DNA of 10,357 nt from Bacteroidaceae bacterium (GCA_016284115.1 JAEEOD010000398.1:1-10357); one strand, 5' to 3'; positions 1 to 7,971 are shown, counted from the stretch's first letter. The notes: generated from the letters alone by a model not told the origin. Translations and numbers: made by a program.

Positions 1-1097
1 GCTATGGGGCTTATGGTTTCAAGGACCACAAATGGATGTACAAGGGCGATCTGGCTTATTCGTTCCAGCCCCGCGAATTTATGCTTTGGGAGTATCCCAA
101 ACATTATATCCAATTCAAGTATCAATACGATGTAATGTCTCCCAGCGACAAGTATCTCGACACGGATAAGGATAATATGTTTGTGGGTATGCGATGGACC
201 AAGATGGATCAGATGATGTACTCCCGCATCGCTGAGATGACTTACGAGTTGGAAACTCGTTCAGGTTTTTCTGTAAAGGCACAAGCACGCCACCGTAATG
301 ATGAGCCAGTGGGCACATTAGCTTATTACAAGAACGATGGTCCGGAACCTGGAGTATTGAGTGAACAGAATACCTTTATAAAGGATCTTACCACCAATGA
401 ATTGGCTATTACGCTGCGCTATGCTCCAGGCGAGTCGTTCGTTAACACCAAACAACGCCGTCGTCCTATTACCCTCGATGCACCTATTTACACACTGACG
501 CACACCTTCGGCTTCAAGGGTTTTGGCGGCGACTACAACTTCAATATCACTGAGTTCAGTATGCGTAAGCGCTTCTGGATGGGTTCTTGGGGCCATCTAA
601 ACATCATTGGACGTGCTGGTGCCCAATGGAACAAGGTACCGTTCCCGATGCTGAATATCCCCATAGCCAACCTATCGTATATTATGATGTATGACCAGGA
701 ATCGTTTGGTTTAATTAAGAATATGGAATTTTTGAACGACCGCTATGCCGCTCTGTTCCTGAAGTATAATATGAATGGCAAACTATTCAACCGTATTCCA
801 TTGATTAAGCATCTTAAGTGGCGCGAAATGTTCTGTGTGCGAGCTATGTGGGGAACACTGACAGACAAAAACAACCCATACAAAGCTGGCAACGAGGATT
901 TATTTGTTTTCCCTATGCGTAACGGAAGGCCAGCAAGTTTTGTAATGGACAGCAAAAAGCCATATGTTGAAGTGAGCTTTGGCATCTATAACATTTTCAA
1001 GCTATTCCATATAGAGTATGTACGTCGATTGACATACCTCGATGAGCCAGGCACCCACAAGGATGGTTTCCGTTTTATGGTTTTGATGGAATTTTGA
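1..1097 (+). CDS. DUF5686-family outer-membrane beta-barrel protein, 3' part only
   Basis: The reading frame is open from base 3 through the left edge, so about 364 C-terminal residues are visible and the true start lies outside. The sequence is rich in alternating aromatic/polar strands typical of an outer-membrane barrel and ends in a C-terminal phenylalanine (LMEF), the usual signal for barrel assembly. Patterns such as FGFKGFGGDYNFN, RKRFWMGSWGHLNIIG and the final HIEYVRRLTYLD fit the C-terminal barrel of Bacteroidetes proteins that pair an N-terminal carboxypeptidase-regulatory-like domain with DUF5686. That N-terminal domain is not in the window, so its presence is inferred. The role of the family is not established; it probably sits in the outer membrane. 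The stop codon is one base before the rarA start, which suggests co-transcription and possibly translational coupling. Family assignment is by remembered resemblance, not by search. Confidence 0.75.
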   Translation, partial: YGAYGFKDHKWMYKGDLAYSFQPREFMLWEYPKHYIQFKYQYDVMSPSDKYLDTDKDNMFVGMRWTKMDQMMYSRIAEMTYELETRSGFSVKAQARHRNDEPVGTLAYYKNDGPEPGVLSEQNTFIKDLTTNELAITLRYAPGESFVNTKQRRRPITLDAPIYTLTHTFGFKGFGGDYNFNITEFSMRKRFWMGSWGHLNIIGRAGAQWNKVPFPMLNIPIANLSYIMMYDQESFGLIKNMEFLNDRYAALFLKYNMNGKLFNRIPLIKHLKWREMFCVRAMWGTLTDKNNPYKAGNEDLFVFPMRNGRPASFVMDSKKPYVEVSFGIYNIFKLFHIEYVRRLTYLDEPGTHKDGFRFMVLMEF

Positions 1098-1098
1098 T

Positions 1099-2370
1099 AT
1101 GCAGCCATTAGCTGAAAGATTACGTCCTCAAACTCTCGATGAGTATATCGGCCAAAAACACTTGGTCGGTGAGGGGGCTGTGCTTCGCCAAATGATTGAC
1201 AAGGGAGAGATTTCGTCATTTATTATGTGGGGTCCTCCAGGTGTTGGCAAGACCACCTTGGCGCAAATCATTGCTCATAAGTTAGAAACACCTTTTTATA
1301 CACTTAGTGCTGTAACCAGTGGTGTAAAAGACGTGCGTGATGTAATTGAGAGAGCCAAACACGCTAGGTTTTTCTCTACTGCCAGTCCCATCCTATTCAT
1401 CGATGAAATTCATCGCTTTAGTAAATCTCAGCAAGACTCGTTGCTGGGGGCCGTAGAGCAGGGAGTGGTGACGCTAATAGGTGCAACTACCGAGAATCCG
1501 TCGTTTGAAGTGATTCGCCCTTTGTTGTCACGTTGCCAAGTCTATACACTTAAATCACTGGAGAAAGAGGACCTGCTGGAGTTACTGGATAGGGCTATCC
1601 ATATGGATATCGAGCTAAAAAAACGAAAGATAGAACTAAAAGAAACGACCGACCTGCTTCGATTTAGTGGTGGCGATGCGCGCAAGCTGCTCAACATTCT
1701 GGAGTTGGTAGTACAAGCTGAGCAACAAGGCCCTGTAGTGGTAACCAACGAGATAGTGGCGAAGTGCATACAGCAGAACCCACTGGCCTATGATAAGGAT
1801 GGGGAAATGCACTACGATATCATTTCAGCTTTCATCAAGAGCATACGAGGAAGCGACCCCGATGCAGCTATTTATTGGCTAGCCCGCATGGTAGAGGGAG
1901 GTGAAGACCCAGCTTTTATAGCCAGACGACTGGTAATTCTCGCCTCGGAAGACATAGGTTTGGCCAATCCAAATGCCTTGTTATTAGCTAATGCTTGCTT
2001 CGATACATTGATGAAAATTGGTTGGCCAGAAGGACGTATCCCTTTGGCTGAGACAACTATCTATCTGGCGACCAGTCCGAAGAGCAATTCGGCTTATCTT
2101 GCAATTGGCAAGGCATTGGAGGAAGTGAAGAAATCGGGCAACCAGCCCGTGCCGATGCATCTACGCAACTCCCCTACCCAACTGATGCAAGAATTGGGGT
2201 ATGGCATCGATTACAAATATGCTCACGATTATCCTGGACATTTTGTAAACCAGCAATATATGCCAGATGCATTGAAAGGTAAACAATTCTGGGAGCCACA
2301 GCCCAACCCAGCCGAAGATAGGCAAAAAGAGCGTATGAAAGCTCTCTGGGGTAAGGACAAGGATTATTAG
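1099..2370 (+). CDS. rarA: Replication-associated recombination protein A (RarA/MgsA), AAA+ ATPase
   Basis: RarA is a cytosolic, clamp-loader-related AAA+ ATPase that acts at stalled replication forks and single-stranded gaps. At 423 residues it has the normal family length. Visible motifs in order are Walker A GPPGVGKT (45-52), Walker B ILFIDEIHRF (98-107), sensor 1 GATTENPSF (128-136), the arginine-finger region LLSRCQV with Arg145, and sensor 2 GGDARKLLN (191-199). The C-terminal half (about 225-410), with ISAFIKSIRGSDPDAAIYWLARM and HLRNSPTQLM, matches the tetramerisation and MgsA C-terminal region. The start at 1099 gives the expected N-terminus (PLAERLRPQTLDEYIGQ) and lies one base after the previous stop. 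All ATPase motifs are intact, so it should be functional. Confidence 0.97.
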   Translation: MQPLAERLRPQTLDEYIGQKHLVGEGAVLRQMIDKGEISSFIMWGPPGVGKTTLAQIIAHKLETPFYTLSAVTSGVKDVRDVIERAKHARFFSTASPILFIDEIHRFSKSQQDSLLGAVEQGVVTLIGATTENPSFEVIRPLLSRCQVYTLKSLEKEDLLELLDRAIHMDIELKKRKIELKETTDLLRFSGGDARKLLNILELVVQAEQQGPVVVTNEIVAKCIQQNPLAYDKDGEMHYDIISAFIKSIRGSDPDAAIYWLARMVEGGEDPAFIARRLVILASEDIGLANPNALLLANACFDTLMKIGWPEGRIPLAETTIYLATSPKSNSAYLAIGKALEEVKKSGNQPVPMHLRNSPTQLMQELGYGIDYKYAHDYPGHFVNQQYMPDALKGKQFWEPQPNPAEDRQKERMKALWGKDKDY

Positions 2371-2386
2371 AAAAACATATATTACA

Positions 2387-3343
2387 ATGAAGATAGTAGT
2401 TTTAGACGGTTATGCAGGCAATCCAGGTGATGTATCATGGGACAAATTAAAATCCTTGGGTGATTGCACCATTTACGACCGTACCACACCGGAACAAATG
2501 ATTGATCGAGTAAAAGATGCCGACATCGTTCTGACAAACAAAGTATGCATTCATGCAGCCCATTTTGACCAATTGCCACAACTCAAATACATTGGAGTGA
2601 TGGCAACAGGATTCAATGTTATTGATTGCGAGGCTGCTAAAGTCCACAACGTTGTAGTAACAAACATCCCATCCTATAGTACCAACTCTGTGGCGCAAAT
2701 GGTATTTGCGCATATACTGAACATTTACAATCGGGTTGACCATTATGCTACTGAAATACGCGAACAGAATGCATGGGTAAATAGCAAAGATTTTAGCTAC
2801 TATAATACCCCTTTAATAGAACTTTTTGGCAAGAAAATTGGTATAGTAGGATTAGGTAATACTGGTTCAGCCACTGCCCGCATAGCTTTTGGATTTGGTA
2901 TGGAGGTATATGCATACACATCGAAATCACAACTTCAATTACCCCACGAGGTTAAGAAAGTAGAGCTGGACGAACTGTTCCGTTTGTGCGACATCGTGAG
3001 CCTGCATTGTCCTCTTACACCTTCTACCAAGAACTTGGTAAATGCCGACAGACTGAAATTGATGAAACCATCAGCAGTGCTCATTAACACAAGCCGCGGA
3101 CCAGTAGTGAATGCCAAAGACCTAGCCGAAGCATTGAGCAATGGAACAATTATGGCAGCAGGCGTAGATGTATTAGAAACAGAACCCCCTACAAACAACA
3201 ATCCTCTTTTAAAAGTTAACAACTGCTACATCACTCCTCATATTGCCTGGGCTACCCAAGAGGCTCGTGTTAGATTGATGGAAATAATAGTGGGAAATGT
3301 GAAAGCATATTTGGATGGAAATCCTATAAATGTGGTCAACTAA
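2387..3343 (+). CDS. D-2-hydroxyacid dehydrogenase, glycerate dehydrogenase / hydroxypyruvate reductase-like
   Basis: This is a 318-residue NAD(P)-dependent D-isomer-specific 2-hydroxyacid dehydrogenase, a cytosolic enzyme interconverting a 2-oxoacid and its D-hydroxyacid. The Rossmann dinucleotide motif GLGNTG is at 155-160. The catalytic triad residues of the family are all present: Arg237 in NTSRGPVV, Glu266 in DVLETEPP, and His285 in TPHIAWAT. The N-terminus (KIVVLDGYAGNPGDVSWDKL) and the HIAW signature after the catalytic His resemble glycerate dehydrogenases of Bacteroidetes, so hydroxypyruvate/D-glycerate is the best substrate guess, but other 2-oxoacids cannot be excluded from sequence. 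It starts 16 bases after rarA in an A/T-rich spacer with no Shine-Dalgarno sequence, as usual in this phylum. It is probably transcribed with its neighbours. Confidence 0.93.
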   Translation: MKIVVLDGYAGNPGDVSWDKLKSLGDCTIYDRTTPEQMIDRVKDADIVLTNKVCIHAAHFDQLPQLKYIGVMATGFNVIDCEAAKVHNVVVTNIPSYSTNSVAQMVFAHILNIYNRVDHYATEIREQNAWVNSKDFSYYNTPLIELFGKKIGIVGLGNTGSATARIAFGFGMEVYAYTSKSQLQLPHEVKKVELDELFRLCDIVSLHCPLTPSTKNLVNADRLKLMKPSAVLINTSRGPVVNAKDLAEALSNGTIMAAGVDVLETEPPTNNNPLLKVNNCYITPHIAWATQEARVRLMEIIVGNVKAYLDGNPINVVN

Positions 3344-3369
3344 CCGCTGACCAATAACCATTTGCGAAG

Positions 3370-3627
3370 ATGCTTATTGTAGTTATAATGATGTTAGGAG
3401 GAATCTTCTGTGGCTACCTGTTGCGAAAGAAGCGTGTAGCGTATGTACAACAAGTGATTACCGTTCTAATATGGGTACTTTTGTTCCTGTTAGGTCTTAA
3501 TATCGGGAGTAACAAACAGATCATCAACAGTCTCTGCTCGCTTGGTATTGAGGCAATGGGTATAGCCATCGCTGCTACCATGGGTAGCCTCATCGCTGCC
3601 TGGTTATTATGGAGGAAAGTTAGATGA
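3370..3627 (+). CDS. lysO: LysO-type lysine exporter, N-terminal subunit
   Basis: This is an 85-residue membrane protein with three predicted helices (about 3-18, 27-46 and 62-80) and basic loops such as LLRKKR. It corresponds to the N-terminal part of the single-chain LysO (YbjE) L-lysine exporter of Escherichia coli; the rest of that protein is the next gene. Its TGA stop overlaps the ATG of that gene (ATGA at 3624-3627), so the two should be translated in a coupled way and assemble into one inner-membrane transporter. The segment GGIFCGY followed by LLFLLGLNIGSN resembles AGLICGY followed by LLLSVGFSVGND in the partner, indicating an internal repeat. This split is, to my knowledge, usual in Bacteroidetes, so it is not a frameshift. 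Lysine specificity is inferred from the E. coli homologue. Confidence 0.85.
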   Translation: MLIVVIMMLGGIFCGYLLRKKRVAYVQQVITVLIWVLLFLLGLNIGSNKQIINSLCSLGIEAMGIAIAATMGSLIAAWLLWRKVR

Positions 3628-4226
3628 AAGGCAGCCTCATTATCATAGCTTTTTTTATAGCAGGTCTCATCTGTGGCTATTCAGGAGTGTTATCAGCTGA
3701 CATCGCACAAAGCGACATCAGTTTCTATGCCTTATGTGCCCTACTGCTGAGTGTAGGTTTCAGCGTGGGAAATGACCCTACCGTAATACAACGTTTCCGT
3801 GCTTTGAACCCTCGGTTGGCATGGCTACCCGTCATGACTATACTAGGCACTTTAGCAGGTAGCTGGGTTGTTAGTCTGGTGTTGCCTCAGCGGTCTGCTG
3901 TCGACTGCATGGCGGTGGGCTCAGGCTTTGCTTATTATTCATTGTCAAGCATCCTTATTACGCAATATAAAGGGGCGGAATTGGGTACCATTGCTTTGTT
4001 AGCCAACATTGCGCGTGAAATTATCACTTTGATTGGCGCTCCACTGATGGTAAGATGGTTTGGTAGTATAGCTCCCATCTCTTCAGGTGGAGCGACCACG
4101 ATGGACACTACCCTGCCCATCATTTCCCGCACTAGTGGACAGCAGTTTGTGGTACTCTCGCTCTTCCATGGCTTCTGTGTGGATTTCTGTGTACCTTTCT
4201 TAGTGACATTCTTTTGTTCAATCTAA
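3624..4226 (+). CDS. lysO: LysO-type lysine exporter, C-terminal subunit
   Basis: This 200-residue inner-membrane protein corresponds to the C-terminal two-thirds of LysO, an L-lysine exporter that also confers resistance to the toxic analogue thialysine in E. coli. About five hydrophobic helices are visible (roughly 4-22, 35-48, 67-88, 121-140 and 175-198), with a further semi-hydrophobic stretch near 100-113. The motif LANIAREI (Glu132) and the motif GGATTMDTTLP (Asp161) match the E. coli positions reported as a functionally essential pair of intramembrane acidic residues. HGFCVDFCVPFLVTFF at the end matches the final helix. The ATG overlaps the stop of the upstream gene by the ATGA arrangement. 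Three helices upstream plus five here give the eight I recall for E. coli LysO. Both acidic residues are present, so export activity is expected. Confidence 0.9.
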   Translation: MKGSLIIIAFFIAGLICGYSGVLSADIAQSDISFYALCALLLSVGFSVGNDPTVIQRFRALNPRLAWLPVMTILGTLAGSWVVSLVLPQRSAVDCMAVGSGFAYYSLSSILITQYKGAELGTIALLANIAREIITLIGAPLMVRWFGSIAPISSGGATTMDTTLPIISRTSGQQFVVLSLFHGFCVDFCVPFLVTFFCSI

Positions 4227-4243
4227 ATACACTATATATATAA

Positions 4244-5248
4244 ATGGAAGAGAATACCCAAGAAAAAAGACCTGACCTAATGGTGGGCAAAAAGATACTT
4301 TACGTGCATGGATTCGGTTCATCGGGTGCCACAGGCTCAGCCAAAGGCATCCGTATTCTGCTACCGAAAGCCATGGTAATATCACCAGATTTGCCTATAC
4401 ATCCAACCGAGGCAATGGAATTGCTGCACCGCATCTGCGAGACAGAGAAGCCTGATATGATTATTGGTTCATCGATGGGAGGAATGTATACTGAGATGCT
4501 CTATGGTTTCGACCGTCTGTTGGTAAATCCAGCTTTCCAGATTGCTGATACCATGGCGGAACATAATATGATGGGAAGGGTAACTTTCAGCAACCCGCGT
4601 CAAGACGGTGCCACCGATTTCTTAGTCAACAAAGCTCTTCTAAATGAGTTTCGGGAGATATCAAATCACTGTTTCGAAGGCATCAACGAAGCCGAGAGAA
4701 ACCGTGTGTATGCCCTCTATGGCATCCACGATGAACTGGTACATACCTTTGACCTTTTTACTGAGTATTATCCACAAGCCATCCGTTTCAATGGTGCCCA
4801 CTTCTTGAACGACCATGCTTTGGTACATTGTGTACTGCCTGTAGTGCAATGGATTGACGACCGTCAGGAAGGGCGTGAGCGCCCCATCCTCTATATCAGT
4901 CTGAATGATACGCTGCGTAAGGGTGATGAACCAATGCCTACCGCCGTCAAAGCATTCCAGAAATTAGCGGCAATTTATGACACTTACATCTTAGGTTCAG
5001 TGCCATATAACGAACCTGATATCTGGAGCGAACAGGTGAAATGGGTAGAGAAATGGTTGGGTGTTCCTGCCTACAACCGCCTGATTCTCTCCAATTATAA
5101 GAACCTGAGCTATGGCGACTACCTAATTGATGCGCACGACACTGAGGGTGCCAACTCTTTCATGGGTACCCACATCAAATTAGGTATTGATCCTTATAAA
5201 ACATGGGAAGATGTAATAACCTTCTTCGACCGATTAGGAGGACAATGA
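4244..5248 (+). CDS. YqiA/YcfP-like alpha/beta hydrolase fused to a degenerate NT5C/HAD-like domain
   Basis: The 334-residue protein has two parts. Residues 15-205 are an alpha/beta hydrolase of the YqiA/YcfP esterase type: ILYVHGFGSS (18-27), nucleophile elbow GSSMGG with Ser77, probable catalytic Asp163 in GIHDELV and His186 in GAHFLN. The triad is complete, so ester or thioester hydrolysis is plausible; the substrate is unknown. Residues 213-331 resemble 5'(3')-deoxyribonucleotidases of the NT5C type: YILGSVPYNEP (248-258), WVEKWLG, SNYKNLSYGDYLID (283-296), GA then F.G. However, the family's nucleophilic DxD reads Ser219-Leu-Asn221 here, and the paired Mg-binding Asp after LID is Ala297. 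This half is probably not a phosphatase and may regulate or scaffold. No signal peptide is seen, so it is cytosolic. Met13 is an alternative start. The gene begins 17 bases after the exporter. Confidence 0.85.
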   Translation: MEENTQEKRPDLMVGKKILYVHGFGSSGATGSAKGIRILLPKAMVISPDLPIHPTEAMELLHRICETEKPDMIIGSSMGGMYTEMLYGFDRLLVNPAFQIADTMAEHNMMGRVTFSNPRQDGATDFLVNKALLNEFREISNHCFEGINEAERNRVYALYGIHDELVHTFDLFTEYYPQAIRFNGAHFLNDHALVHCVLPVVQWIDDRQEGRERPILYISLNDTLRKGDEPMPTAVKAFQKLAAIYDTYILGSVPYNEPDIWSEQVKWVEKWLGVPAYNRLILSNYKNLSYGDYLIDAHDTEGANSFMGTHIKLGIDPYKTWEDVITFFDRLGGQ

Positions 5249-5269
5249 CAAATGTCGTTTTTAATCTTA

Positions 5270-7792
5270 CTATACCACTTTCAGCTTTAGTATTGACTCA
5301 CCAAACTCGCTCTTAACCTTGACAAAGATGTCACCCGGCTTCGCAAATGGACGAACAATAATTTGTCCATAAGCACGCCAAGTTTTGAATTTTGCATGAT
5401 TAAAACTCTTCATGCCGTCGATGCTAGCATTGCCGCATCCCACCAATTCACCATTACCGGTAACGGTCACCTCCAAAGGTACATCGACGTCGGTCACCTT
5501 ATTTTCACCTCTGTCAATCACCCTTACCCTAATAAATGACAAGTCATGACGGTTGGCCTCTAACAGAGCCTTATCAGGTCTCAACTCTATACCATGAGGA
5601 GTTGCTGCCGTTCTGAGCACTGCCTTGCCAATCACATGACCAGCCTTGTAAGCAATAGCCTCCAGTCGTCCGGGATCAAATGGTATCTCAAATTCAGCAA
5701 TATAGTGTTCATTCACACTAGCCTCCGCAATTTCCATGCCATGAAGCGTCAGTCTCACCTTGTCGCCTTTGGTAAATACCCTTATCTTCATGGGTTTGCC
5801 CTCATTACCTAACCAGTTCCAGTGATGGAACTCATTGGGCCATCCCCAAGGAGTCATGTTCTCCACCATTCCTTCAGGAATAGGCTCATGTACAAGCATT
5901 TCAACCGGAGTTACATCCCACAGTACATTGCGATAGTAACCTTGTGGTTTCTTGCGACCAGTGATGTCCAAGTCGCCACACCATGAGATATATTTCGGGA
6001 ACAGATTAGGCATATTCTCAAACTGAATGTCATACAGCATCTCGGGCTTGATGCCCTTAGGTAATTTCCCAAGATTCAAGACTTCCTGAGCCCCTGTATC
6101 CACATCTGCCTTAGGGGCATAGAATGCCTCACCAGCACTCACCTCACCCAAATAGTCCATCGCAGTCCATACAAAATCACCTATTACGTACAACTTATCC
6201 ATCACAGGCTTCCAATACTCATACGCCTTTGAAGAATATGAAGCAGCCGTAAAGAAAATACGGTCGGGAGAAACCTCATGGTCATCTTCAATCTTGTTCG
6301 ACATATTGTTATATCCACAAATATCAAGTGCTTCCATCTGAGGCTGTGCATTTTTCCATCCACCTGTTACCATGTGAGGAGAAATCACTTGTGTAACAAA
6401 ACGTGTGGGGTCCAACTCTTTCACTCGTTTGATCAGTTCCCTTTGAATGCGCAATGCGTCTTTCGTCGATTGATTAGGAATCTCGTTGCCTATGCTCCAC
6501 ATAATCACACTTGGATGGTTCCTGTCACGCTTGATCATATTAGTAAGATCAGGCTCCCAAGTTTCCTTAAAATAGGTGGCATAATCCTGTGGTATCTTGT
6601 GCACCTCCCACACGTCAGTAAACTCCTCAATGACCAGCATACCCAGTTCGTCGCAAGCATCAAGAAAATACGACGATGGTGGATTATGAACTGTTCTTAC
6701 AGCATTGTAGCCTGATTCCTTCAACAATTCCACCTTACGGTATTCGGCTCGTTTGAAAGCAGCGGCTCCCAAAAAGCCGTTATCATGATGTACACAACCG
6801 CCTTTCAGTTTTAATATCTCCCCATTTAGGCGGAAGCCCTTGTCAGCAGATACCTCAATTTTACGCACGCCAAACTTCTGCTTGTATTCGTCGATGACTT
6901 TATTTCCTTTCTTGATAGTTATCTCAGCCGTATAGAGATAAGGATTCTCCAGTGACCAAATCACGGCACGACTCACATGCATCATCTGTGTAACCCTTAC
7001 CCATGAATTAGCCCTTACTTCAATCTCCTGGTGGGCATTGCCCACGTTTCTCCCCTTCTGAGAGCGAATCACCACCTGAACGCTGACAGTTTCGTCTTCA
7101 TTCGTCTCATTTACCACACGTGCTTCAACATTAACTTTGGTCTCATAAGTATCCAAATATGCCAGCGTCACAAAGGCACCCCAAGGGTCCACATGAATCG
7201 GTTCAAACATCTCTAATTTCACGTCGCGATAGATGCCCGCACCTGAATACCAGTGCGAATTACGCCCATTGTTGCGACAGCGTACAGCAATAATGTTGTC
7301 CTCACCCACCGGCTTCAAAGCGTTGGTTATATCGTAATAATAGGGGGTATATCCATAGACATGGTTGCCCACCATGATGCCATTAACCCATACCTTGGTC
7401 TCATTATAAGTACCGTCGAAGCTAATCTTCACCAACTTGCCTTCAAAACTCTTGTCAGTCTTGATAATCTTGCGATACCAACCTGTGCCACCCATTACAT
7501 GTCCGGTAGCGTTGCGTCCAGGTGAATGTTTACTAAACGGACCAATCTGCTCATCGTTGTCGCCTCCAGGCAATGGTATCAAACTAAAGTCATGTGGTAA
7601 ATCCACTGGAGTCCAGTCAGCATCATCATAACTCATCATCTCAGCTCCTGCCAGTTCTGTAGGTGCAAAGCGCCAACCGTCATTGATAAGCAATTCTCTA
7701 ACGGGTTCCACTTCTGGCACATCATAGTAGCTACCATAGCTATAAGTACCTTCAGCAGGCATGCTTTTCATCTTAGCATCCATCTTTTTCAT
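5270..7792 (-). CDS. GH2 beta-galactosidase-like protein with alanine at the nucleophile position
   Basis: The 840-residue protein has the full GH2 layout: N-terminal sugar-binding jelly roll (about 35-200, with GTGWYRK and FDGTYN), immunoglobulin-like domain (205-310), TIM barrel (315-620, with GGCVHHDNG and HNPPSSYFLDACDELG), a DUF4982-type domain (about 630-725) and a C-terminal GH2 C5-type domain (735-840). The acid/base glutamate is Glu437 in SIGNE. The nucleophile, normally the E of a GTES-like motif before YEYW and GDFVWTAMDYLGE, is Ala517 here (TAASYSS), so standard retaining hydrolysis is doubtful. An insertion of roughly 35-40 residues follows DYLGE (about 556-597). There is no signal peptide: residues 1-45 are polar and an in-frame TAA lies 24 bases upstream, so the protein is probably cytosolic. 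In-frame ATGs at codons 1, 4, 8 and 11 leave the exact start open. No SusC/SusD partner is nearby. Confidence 0.9.
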   Translation of the reverse strand: MKKMDAKMKSMPAEGTYSYGSYYDVPEVEPVRELLINDGWRFAPTELAGAEMMSYDDADWTPVDLPHDFSLIPLPGGDNDEQIGPFSKHSPGRNATGHVMGGTGWYRKIIKTDKSFEGKLVKISFDGTYNETKVWVNGIMVGNHVYGYTPYYYDITNALKPVGEDNIIAVRCRNNGRNSHWYSGAGIYRDVKLEMFEPIHVDPWGAFVTLAYLDTYETKVNVEARVVNETNEDETVSVQVVIRSQKGRNVGNAHQEIEVRANSWVRVTQMMHVSRAVIWSLENPYLYTAEITIKKGNKVIDEYKQKFGVRKIEVSADKGFRLNGEILKLKGGCVHHDNGFLGAAAFKRAEYRKVELLKESGYNAVRTVHNPPSSYFLDACDELGMLVIEEFTDVWEVHKIPQDYATYFKETWEPDLTNMIKRDRNHPSVIMWSIGNEIPNQSTKDALRIQRELIKRVKELDPTRFVTQVISPHMVTGGWKNAQPQMEALDICGYNNMSNKIEDDHEVSPDRIFFTAASYSSKAYEYWKPVMDKLYVIGDFVWTAMDYLGEVSAGEAFYAPKADVDTGAQEVLNLGKLPKGIKPEMLYDIQFENMPNLFPKYISWCGDLDITGRKKPQGYYRNVLWDVTPVEMLVHEPIPEGMVENMTPWGWPNEFHHWNWLGNEGKPMKIRVFTKGDKVRLTLHGMEIAEASVNEHYIAEFEIPFDPGRLEAIAYKAGHVIGKAVLRTAATPHGIELRPDKALLEANRHDLSFIRVRVIDRGENKVTDVDVPLEVTVTGNGELVGCGNASIDGMKSFNHAKFKTWRAYGQIIVRPFAKPGDIFVKVKSEFGESILKLKVV

Positions 7793-7820
7793 GATACAAG
7801 GTTTTTTACATTCTTAGTTG

Positions 7821-7828
7821 CAAAGATA
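7821..7828 (-). promoter_or_regulatory. -7 promoter box (TATCTTTG) of the GH2 gene
   Basis: TATCTTTG on the minus strand matches the Bacteroidetes -7 consensus TAnnTTTG. It lies 28 bases upstream of the GH2 start codon, which would give a leader of roughly 20 bases. No TTTG at the expected 19-21 base spacing upstream is seen; the nearest TTTG is 27 bases away. This could be a weak or activator-dependent promoter. Confidence 0.5.
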
Positions 7829-7883
7829 AAAAAACTATTCGCATTTTCCATCATCCAAAAGCAAATAGTTTACATCCAACAAC

Positions 7884-7918
7884 AAAAAAGCTCCCATAGC
7901 TCTGCAGGGAAGGGAGCT
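7884..7918 (-). terminator. Intrinsic terminator downstream of ssrA
   Basis: Read on the minus strand, AGCTCCC (7918-7912) and GGGAGCT (7895-7889) form a 7-bp perfect stem around a 16-base loop, followed at once by a run of T residues (to 7884). The T run exists only on the minus-strand side; on the plus strand the stem is followed by AAACG. It lies 54 bases past the mature tmRNA 3' end and before the GH2 promoter, so it should end ssrA transcription and insulate the GH2 gene. Confidence 0.8.
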
Positions 7919-7971
7919 AAACGATATTAACCATTTCATAATCATCTCTAATTATGAATATGGAATAAAAG

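Noticed and set aside
3624..3627. Possible frameshift breaking a single LysO gene
   Set aside because: The break is a clean ATGA stop/start overlap at a domain boundary, and the split arrangement is usual in this phylum as far as I recall.
5249..5269. Bidirectional terminator between the convergent hydrolase and GH2 genes
   Set aside because: The 21-base gap has a short T run but no inverted repeat that could form a stem.
6278..6715. A 145-codon open frame on the plus strand inside the GH2 gene
   Set aside because: It covers the TIM-barrel coding region, and its Cys/His/Ile-rich composition is typical of an antisense shadow.
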